A stretch of DNA of 59,343 nt from an uncultured Alphaproteobacteria bacterium (GTDB lineage: Bacteria; Pseudomonadota; Alphaproteobacteria; Rhodobacterales; Rhodobacteraceae): contig CACGWW010000008.1 in assembly GCA_902576905.1 (NCBI GenBank), positions 1 to 59,343 on the forward strand, written 5' to 3'. The notes beneath the pieces are model-generated. The model worked only from the letters and a program-made list of their open reading frames with translations, was not told the DNA's origin and did no database searches. Below, piece after piece: positions 53,197 to 59,343 of the stretch. A program made the position numbers and the translations under genes. Numbering within the stretch: position 1 is the first letter of the stretch; each line of letters begins with the position of its first letter.

Positions 53197-53697
53197 ATGA
53201 AATTTTATCAATCAAACCTTTTCACTAATATTCTTGTTTTTGCTTTAGGACTTTTTTTTATTATTTCCCCTACCGCATTAACAAGTACGGGTTTGAGCAA
53301 CACAAACTCATTTTACCCAGATCTTTTTTTATGTTTAATCTTTGCTACTGTTCTAAATAAACCAAAAATAATGAACTTGTATGCAATTTTGACGCTATTA
53401 CTGTTTTCGGATGTTCTACATATGAAGCCTATCGGACTATTTACAATACTCATGTTTACGAGTGTTATAGTTATAAGACGCTATAAACTACAAATAGAGC
53501 AGTCACCATTCTACATTCATTATTTGATATTTTTAATCTTGCTTTCTTGTGTTCAAACACTCAATCTTTTCCTACACCACTTACTATTTTTACCAAAACT
53601 TAGCTTGCTTACAATTGTCAATCAGACAATTTTTACTTTAATTTGCTACCCCTTATTTGATATACCTTATAAATTGGTAAGAGCGAATAGAAAATAA
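53197..53697 (+). CDS. mreD: Rod shape-determining protein MreD
   Basis: Polytopic membrane protein of about five helices, 166 aa, poorly conserved in sequence. NSFYPDLFLCLIFATVLNKP and DVLHMKPIGLFTILMF are consistent with MreD. The call depends mainly on its place between mreC and mrdA and on its hydrophobic profile. The stop overlaps the mrdA ATG by one base. Confidence 0.85.
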   Translation: MKFYQSNLFTNILVFALGLFFIISPTALTSTGLSNTNSFYPDLFLCLIFATVLNKPKIMNLYAILTLLLFSDVLHMKPIGLFTILMFTSVIVIRRYKLQIEQSPFYIHYLIFLILLSCVQTLNLFLHHLLFLPKLSLLTIVNQTIFTLICYPLFDIPYKLVRANRK

Positions 53698-55634
53698 TGT
53701 CGAAATTTAAAGACTCCACCTTAAAATCAAAGCTGATCAGGCGAGTGCATAGAAGGATAGTGCTTGCTGGATTATTAAAAGCAAGCGCGGTAGCACTTTT
53801 GGGATGGAATATCAGAAAACTACAAATTGAAGACTCCGAGGATTACAAGCTACTAGCAGATGCCAATAGAGTAAACCTAAGACTTATTCCCCCTTCAAGA
53901 GGGCTTATTTTTGATAGATCGGGTACTCCGATTGCCTTAAATGAACAAAACTATAAGGTAGTTTTCATTAGAGAACAAGCTGGTGATCCTGGAAAAGTAT
54001 TAAAGAGACTTGCTAGCATCATTGAGTTAGAGACAAAGCGTCAAGAGAAAATATTGCAAGATATGATAAAAAGAAGCTCTTTTATACCGATAACCGTCGC
54101 CGAAAACCTTACATGGAAAGATTTTGCGAAGATATCAGTAAATTTACCAAGTCTTCCGGGAATAATTCCAGAGGTAGGGTTAACCCGCCACTACCAGGAA
54201 TACGAGTCTTACGCGCATATTGTAGGTTATGTTGGGCCGATATCTGACAAAGACCTCGAATCTGAGAAACCAGTTGACCCAGTTCTTCAAATCCCAAAGT
54301 TTCAAATAGGGAAAGTAGGGGTAGAAAAAAAACTAGAGAAACATTTACGAGGAAGAGCGGGGGTCAGTAAAGTTGAGGTTAACGCCTCGGGACGGGTAAT
54401 GAGAGAACTAAACAGAACTCAAGGTAAATCCGGGGAAAATATCCACCTGACTATAGCAACCAACCTTCAGAAGTTTGCATCAGAAAGATTGAAAGGAATG
54501 AGCGCTTCATCAGTTCTTATTGATATAAAAAGTGGAGATATACTATCACTAGTATCAACGCCAAGCTATAATCCAAATAATTTTGTATTAGGAATATCGC
54601 AATCTGATTGGAATGCTTTATTGAATGACGAGCGAAAACCTTTACTAAACAAAGCTACTTCTGGAGCCTATCCCCCAGGCTCAACATTTAAAATGGTAGT
54701 AGCTGCGGCAGCTCTTGAACTAGGGCTTATAGGATTAAATGATAAAATTTTTTGTGCCGGGTTCTATGAGTTAGGAAGCAGAAAATTTCACTGCTGGCTA
54801 AAGGGTGGGCATGGGAAACTAACCCTTCAAGAAGCTATTCAAAAGTCATGTGACGTCTATTTTTATGAGGTCGCTCGTAAAGTTGGAGTGAAAAGAATCG
54901 GGGACATGGCAAGACGGCTAGGTCTAGGTCAAGCATACAACCTACCGTTGACCGGTTTAAGTAAAGGTTTTGTGCCCACAAAAAAATGGAAAAAGGAAAG
55001 ATTTGGCACCAGCTGGCTTGTAGGAGACACTCTCAATGTGGGCATTGGGCAAGGATTTAGCTTAGCAACGCCTTTACAGTTAGCTGTTATGACTGCCAGA
55101 CTAGCATCCGGGAAAGAGATAACCCCAAACATTATTAAAAATTCCAATAAAAACGAAGAAAACCCCAAAGCTCTTTCAATAAAAGAAAATACGTTGATAG
55201 CTATTAGAAAGGGAATGTTTAACGTTTTAAATGAAAAAGAAGGTACAGCATTTAACTTTAGAACTACTGATGAGAATTTTTTAATTGCAGGTAAAACAGG
55301 AACATCGCAAGTGAGGAGAATAACTCGAGAGGAGCGTGAGGAAGGCGTGATCAAAAATGAAGATTTACCATGGAAAATGAGAGATCATGCTTTGTTCACA
55401 TGTTTTGCTCCATATAAAAATCCTAGATATGCTCTCAGCGTAGTAGTTGAGCATGGAGGAAGTGGTTCCAAGGTAGCTGCTCCAATTGCACGCGATATAA
55501 TGCTTTATCAACTATATGGAGGTATTCCTCCTGTTACTGCTTATCCAGAAAAACAACAATTAGAAGTACGTAATAGGCTTATGGATATTGAAAAAAAAAT
55601 AAATTCTAGAAACAACATAAATAAAAATATTTAA
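53697..55634 (+). CDS. mrdA: Penicillin-binding protein 2 (transpeptidase)
   Basis: The elongasome transpeptidase. A short basic head and one membrane segment (about 18-38) lead to the pedestal domain with RGLIFDRSGTPIALNEQNYKV and to the catalytic domain: SxxK in GAYPPGSTFKMVVAAA, SxN-type KSCDVYFYEVARKVG, and the KTG box AGKTGTSQV. 645 aa is typical. RodA, its glycosyltransferase partner, follows immediately. Confidence 0.95.
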   Translation: MSKFKDSTLKSKLIRRVHRRIVLAGLLKASAVALLGWNIRKLQIEDSEDYKLLADANRVNLRLIPPSRGLIFDRSGTPIALNEQNYKVVFIREQAGDPGKVLKRLASIIELETKRQEKILQDMIKRSSFIPITVAENLTWKDFAKISVNLPSLPGIIPEVGLTRHYQEYESYAHIVGYVGPISDKDLESEKPVDPVLQIPKFQIGKVGVEKKLEKHLRGRAGVSKVEVNASGRVMRELNRTQGKSGENIHLTIATNLQKFASERLKGMSASSVLIDIKSGDILSLVSTPSYNPNNFVLGISQSDWNALLNDERKPLLNKATSGAYPPGSTFKMVVAAAALELGLIGLNDKIFCAGFYELGSRKFHCWLKGGHGKLTLQEAIQKSCDVYFYEVARKVGVKRIGDMARRLGLGQAYNLPLTGLSKGFVPTKKWKKERFGTSWLVGDTLNVGIGQGFSLATPLQLAVMTARLASGKEITPNIIKNSNKNEENPKALSIKENTLIAIRKGMFNVLNEKEGTAFNFRTTDENFLIAGKTGTSQVRRITREEREEGVIKNEDLPWKMRDHALFTCFAPYKNPRYALSVVVEHGGSGSKVAAPIARDIMLYQLYGGIPPVTAYPEKQQLEVRNRLMDIEKKINSRNNINKNI

Positions 55635-55635
55635 T

Positions 55636-56748
55636 ATGAACCCCTTCATAAAGATAATTTACATTAATTGGCCACTACAGATACTAATTCTGGCAACGGC
55701 CTTATTTGGCTTTTTAATGCTGTATTCTGTTAGTGGTGGGAGTTGGGAGCCTTGGACTAAACCTCAAATAAATAGGTTTTTTATAAGCTTCATATTGATT
55801 TTCGCAATGTCAGCAATCAGTATTTCCTTTTGGCAGAAGATATCTCCTTTTTGCTATATGCTGGGTGTGGCATTATTAATTGCTGTCTATTTTTATGGTG
55901 ATACGGGAATGGGTGCAAAAAGGTGGTTGGATTTAAGAATAATAAAACTACAGCCATCGGAAGCGTTTAAAATTTCGATGGTAATGATCCTTGCTTATTA
56001 TTATCATAAGCTTCCTGTCAATAAAGTATCACATCCCTTTTATGTTTTAGTTCCACTTTTATTAATAATAATTCCTGCATTTATAGTTTTCAGACAGCCA
56101 GACCTCGGCACAGCGTTGGTTATCATTATGATAGGTATTTTTGTAATGTTTATTGCTGGGGTACATTTTGGATATTTTTTATTTGGAGGACTAAGCTTCT
56201 TCACTCTACTTTTTATCCTATTCCAGAGTAGAGGTACAGATTGGCAACTACTTAAGGATTATCACTTTAGAAGAATAGATACGTTCCTAGATCCATCAGC
56301 GGACCCATTAGGAGCAGGCTATCACATTACCCAATCAAAAATCGCATTAGGCTCAGGGGGCCTTTTTGGACGAGGCTATATGCAAGGCTCACAAAGTCAA
56401 CTTAATTTCTTACCCGAGAAACATACCGATTTTATTTTTACTACTCTAGCAGAGGAGTTTGGATTTTTTGGTACAATTGGTCTTCTTATCATATATAGCC
56501 TAATTGTTGCTTTTTGTATTTTTTCAGCGCTGGCAACTACGGACAAATATTCTCGATTATTGATAACCGGTCTATGCATGACTTTTTTTACTTATTTCTC
56601 TATAAATATCGCAATGGTTATGGGCCTATTGCCAGTTGTAGGTATACCTCTACCGCTGGTTTCCTATGGAGGATCTTCAATGATTGTAATAATGTTGAGT
56701 TTTGGACTCATTCAAAGTGCACACGTGCACAAGAATATTGGCTTCTGA
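55636..56748 (+). CDS. rodA: Peptidoglycan glycosyltransferase RodA
   Basis: SEDS-family polymerase working with PBP2 to build lateral wall. About ten membrane segments; motifs GAKRWLDLRIIKLQPSEAFKI, FRQPDLGTALVIIMIG, the catalytic-Asp region FLPEKHTDFIFTTLAEEFG, and the C-terminal PLPLVSYGGSSMIVIM. 370 aa. Starts 1 base after mrdA; the downstream reductase begins close to or within its end. Confidence 0.96.
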   Translation: MNPFIKIIYINWPLQILILATALFGFLMLYSVSGGSWEPWTKPQINRFFISFILIFAMSAISISFWQKISPFCYMLGVALLIAVYFYGDTGMGAKRWLDLRIIKLQPSEAFKISMVMILAYYYHKLPVNKVSHPFYVLVPLLLIIIPAFIVFRQPDLGTALVIIMIGIFVMFIAGVHFGYFLFGGLSFFTLLFILFQSRGTDWQLLKDYHFRRIDTFLDPSADPLGAGYHITQSKIALGSGGLFGRGYMQGSQSQLNFLPEKHTDFIFTTLAEEFGFFGTIGLLIIYSLIVAFCIFSALATTDKYSRLLITGLCMTFFTYFSINIAMVMGLLPVVGIPLPLVSYGGSSMIVIMLSFGLIQSAHVHKNIGF

Positions 56749-56749
56749 T

Positions 56750-57682
56750 TTGAACATTTTTATTTCAACTGGATCTAAAACAGCAGAATATAAGAAGGCT
56801 CTTGCAGAGGAAATCGAAGCCCAATCTTTGAGCTATAACATAGTAGAAGACATATCCAGAAGCAATGAGGTTAATGCAATAATTTATGCTGATGACAGTG
56901 ATATATCCGACTTTTCCATTTTTTCAGATAATACCGTGATATTCTCTATATTTGCTGGTGTTGAAAAAACACTCCTAAACAAAACTATCAGGCAACCATT
57001 GGTAAGATTAATTGACGCTGAAATGACAGAATGCATGGCCGAGTGGTGTGTCGCTCATGTATTAAGGTATCATCTTGATCTTGATAAATTTATTAAGCCT
57101 GAAAAAAAAGAGTGGATAACCTGCAATAAGGAAAGGTTACTTGCAAATCAAGTTCATATTGGAATCTTAGGTCTTGGAACCTTGGGTGCAGCTACTGCTA
57201 ACAAGTTTAAGAAACTTGATTTTAAAGTTGCAGGCTGGTCGGCAAATGAAAAAAGAATTAGTGGGGTAAATTCATTAGTAGGACAAGACGGTTTAAGAAA
57301 AATTTTGTCGACTTCCGATTATTTAATACTTCTATTACCACTTACAGAACGAACAAAAACAATTATCAATTCAGCTTCCCTCAAATTTGTTAAGAATGGA
57401 GCAATTTTAATTAATGCTGGGAGAGGAGGATTAATCGAAGACAATGATCTTCTTAAAGCACTTGATGTTGGAAAAATATCTGGGTGTACCTTAGATGTAT
57501 TTAATGAAGAACCCTTGCCGCAAGAGCACCCTTTCTGGCTTCATGAAAAAGTGACGGTTACCCCACATATCTCTGCTCCAACTCGATTAAAAAGCTCTAT
57601 AAAATCTATTCTAGCAAACATAAACAGGATAAAAGAAGGGTTGCAACCGATTGGATTAGTAGAAAAAGAGCGTTTCTATTAA
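56750..57682 (+). CDS. Glyoxylate/hydroxypyruvate reductase A-like dehydrogenase
   Basis: NAD(P)-dependent D-2-hydroxyacid dehydrogenase of the GhrA group. Nucleotide site GILGLGTLGAATANKFKKL, then the catalytic triad: Arg in LINAGRGGLIEDND, Glu in LDVFNEEPLPQEHPFW and His in VTVTPHISAPT. The start is uncertain: TTG at 56750, directly after the rodA stop, gives MNIFISTGSK, usual for the family; TTG 56738 and ATG 56702 overlap rodA. About 310 aa. Its end overlaps the antiporter gene by 4 bases. Confidence 0.85.
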   Translation: MNIFISTGSKTAEYKKALAEEIEAQSLSYNIVEDISRSNEVNAIIYADDSDISDFSIFSDNTVIFSIFAGVEKTLLNKTIRQPLVRLIDAEMTECMAEWCVAHVLRYHLDLDKFIKPEKKEWITCNKERLLANQVHIGILGLGTLGAATANKFKKLDFKVAGWSANEKRISGVNSLVGQDGLRKILSTSDYLILLLPLTERTKTIINSASLKFVKNGAILINAGRGGLIEDNDLLKALDVGKISGCTLDVFNEEPLPQEHPFWLHEKVTVTPHISAPTRLKSSIKSILANINRIKEGLQPIGLVEKERFY

Positions 57683-59343
57683 AAAAGAATAATTCCCAGA
57701 ACGACTAATAGTACAATTGCAATGAAGAGAACCATGGTTCCAGAGGTAAGTATTCTTGTCATAACACCTTCTGGACCAGACACATGATATACTTTATCTA
57801 AAACCAACCGCAAAGACTTATTGAAAAGCTTTAGTCCTTTTTGTTCTACTAATTCGAGAATAAATATTATCTTACGTAATAAGAATGGTAGGAACATGCG
57901 ATAGGTCCAATCAAAATCAAGATTTATTGAACGTGTTTCAGAAGGCAGCTGCCTAAGTTTGCTCAAAATAATGAACGCTAAAATAGCAAAGCATAATAGT
58001 TGCAACTGCGTTAAAATATGTTCAAACGTATATGGGTTATATTTCACTTCAAAAGGCATAATTGCATACAAATTATTTGGGAAAATACCTATATAAATAC
58101 AAAGAATTGCCGTCAATCCCATCGCTAATAACATGTGAGCAGGTGCTTCGTTCGGTCTTTTGCCTGAGTCATGATGAAAAAAAGTAAAGTAGGGAACTTT
58201 TATCCCAGAATGCGATAAAACACCAGCGGACGCAAAAACAAGGATTAACCAAATAAACTGATAGTGTTCCTTTCCTGCTCCGCTCATAATTAGTGATTTA
58301 CTAACAAATCCAGAAAACAGAGGAAAAGCAGATATCGATGCGGCTCCAATAAGGCAAAAGGTTGCTGTTAAGGGCATAGTTCTATACAAACCTCCTAACT
58401 CCGATGCTCTAGAAGTACCCGTTCTTAAAAGAACAGCGCCAACGCTCATAAAGAGCAGTGCTTTGTACAATATATGAGAGAAAGCGTGTGCCGCAGTACC
58501 ATTTAGGGCTAACTCAGTTCCTACACCTACACCAACGACCATAAAACCAAGTTGATTATTGAGGCTATACGCTAATACTTTTCTTAAATCATTCTCAACT
58601 TCTGCAAAGAAAATAGGAAATACTGTCATAGCTGCGCCAATATAGATTAGAAGTTCAGTACCTGGAAACCCTCGTGCCAAAGCGTAAACTGCAAGCTTTG
58701 TTGTAAAAGCAGAGAGTATAACTGTACCCGTTACAGTAGCAGACGGATAGCTGTCTTGAAGCCAATTATGCAGAAATGGAAAAGCACACTTTATGCCGAA
58801 AGCAACAAAAATTAAAGCTGTAGCTAAACTATCTAGTTCCATTTTACTGAAAGATATTGATCCCTTCTCAAAGTAAAAAAGAGCAACACCGAAAAGCAGC
58901 ACAACGCCCGACAAAACTTGAATAATAAGGTACCGCATTCCAGAATGGTAAGCACCTTCAGTTTTCCGAGCCCAAATTAAAAATACCGATGATATGGCAG
59001 TGAGTTCCCAATAAACAAAAAGCGTAACAAGATCACCAGCGAAAACTGCTCCTATAGCTGCTCCAGAATAAATAAGAGCTACAAAGGGCTGTGTACTTTC
59101 GCGAAGATGGAATGCGAATATATTTCCTAAAAAAGCAGCTATACAGAAAATAATTCCAAATACAGTCGAAAGCTTATCTACTCTCATAAAGTTCAGTTCA
59201 AGATCCAAAAATTGCACCTTGAAACCATCATCCCAACCTCCGTTAAGTAAAGCTAATAATGCTATAACAGGCACTAGGCATACGAAAGAAGACTTAATAA
59301 ATCCTTTGGGCAAAAAGATTGATATTAGTCCACCTATCAAAAA
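57679..59343 (-). CDS. Mrp-type Na+/H+ antiporter subunit D-like protein (5' end may lie outside window)
   Basis: A member of the antiporter/NuoL-M-N family of proton-conducting membrane subunits. Many membrane helices; the hallmark glutamate is in LVTLFVYWELTAISSVFL and the conserved Lys/His region in AFGIKCAFPFLHNWLQDSYP and AHAFSHILYKALLFM. The frame is open to the window edge; the first ATG is at 59340, so completeness cannot be judged. A basic C-terminal extension (about 470-553) is longer than in NuoM. Mrp identity rather than another branch is inferred. Confidence 0.82.
   Translation of the reverse strand, partial: FLIGGLISIFLPKGFIKSSFVCLVPVIALLALLNGGWDDGFKVQFLDLELNFMRVDKLSTVFGIIFCIAAFLGNIFAFHLRESTQPFVALIYSGAAIGAVFAGDLVTLFVYWELTAISSVFLIWARKTEGAYHSGMRYLIIQVLSGVVLLFGVALFYFEKGSISFSKMELDSLATALIFVAFGIKCAFPFLHNWLQDSYPSATVTGTVILSAFTTKLAVYALARGFPGTELLIYIGAAMTVFPIFFAEVENDLRKVLAYSLNNQLGFMVVGVGVGTELALNGTAAHAFSHILYKALLFMSVGAVLLRTGTSRASELGGLYRTMPLTATFCLIGAASISAFPLFSGFVSKSLIMSGAGKEHYQFIWLILVFASAGVLSHSGIKVPYFTFFHHDSGKRPNEAPAHMLLAMGLTAILCIYIGIFPNNLYAIMPFEVKYNPYTFEHILTQLQLLCFAILAFIILSKLRQLPSETRSINLDFDWTYRMFLPFLLRKIIFILELVEQKGLKLFNKSLRLVLDKVYHVSGPEGVMTRILTSGTMVLFIAIVLLVVLGIILF

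Overview
The window is a gene-dense, AT-rich (roughly one third G+C by eye) chromosome segment from an alphaproteobacterium, most likely a marine one. Evidence for this is a class I (archaeal-type) lysyl-tRNA synthetase, an NDUFS4-like complex I accessory subunit, the hisB-hisH-[DUF2147]-hisA-hisF-hisE arrangement, a branched-chain (valine) degradation operon, a PomA/PomB-like (sodium-type) flagellar stator and an Mrp-type cation/proton antiporter subunit. Several of these recall Rhodobacterales, but the lineage is an inference. No insertion sequence, prophage, CRISPR array or rRNA gene is seen. There is one tRNA, Arg(TCT).

Layout. 1-8.2 kb: a flagellar export/switch operon, fliK(partial)-fliL-M-N-O-P-Q-R-flhB, followed by four uncharacterised genes (a small membrane protein, a Cys-rich mini-protein, a membrane coiled-coil protein and a PDZ-like membrane protein). 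8.2-9.4 kb: almost gene-free. 9.4-13.9 kb: motB-motA (reverse), a DUF1566 secreted protein, a small membrane protein and rpoN (sigma-54). Sequences matching the sigma-54 -24/-12 consensus lie upstream of fliO and of motA, so rpoN and the motility genes probably form one regulatory unit. 13.9-17.4 kb: reverse-strand genes for a 56-aa protein, a voltage-gated-type K+ channel, a 73-aa protein, a lytic transglycosylase and a membrane coiled-coil protein. 17.5-21.6 kb: histidine genes, then psiE and a tiny membrane protein. 21.6-22.3 kb: an exported glutathione peroxidase and a 27-aa lipoprotein. 22.4-28.7 kb: valine catabolism (mmsA, acyl-CoA dehydrogenase, 3-hydroxyisobutyryl-CoA hydrolase, mmsB), a nitronate-monooxygenase-like enzyme and an opposing enoyl-CoA hydratase.

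28.9-34.4 kb: a TPP riboswitch heading thiM-thiE-thiD-thiY-tenA-thiZ-thiX, a complete salvage route that takes up and rebuilds thiamine from pyrimidine and thiazole pieces. 34.5-42.8 kb: small heat-shock protein, pgi, a DMT-family exporter, tRNA-Arg, the NDUFS4-like gene, uvrB, a DUF4864 protein, lysS and a TerB-like gene. 42.8-49.6 kb: dacB-like and nadD, ettA, gltX and nadE. 49.7-56.7 kb: a secreted protein made of 18 exact 23-residue MORN repeats directly upstream of the cell-elongation operon mreB-mreC-mreD-mrdA-rodA. The window ends with a GhrA-like reductase and an antiporter subunit that runs to the edge.

The parts most worth following up are the sigma-54-controlled flagellar set with its unknown post-flhB genes, the MORN protein beside the rod-shape operon, and the riboswitch-controlled thiamine salvage island.
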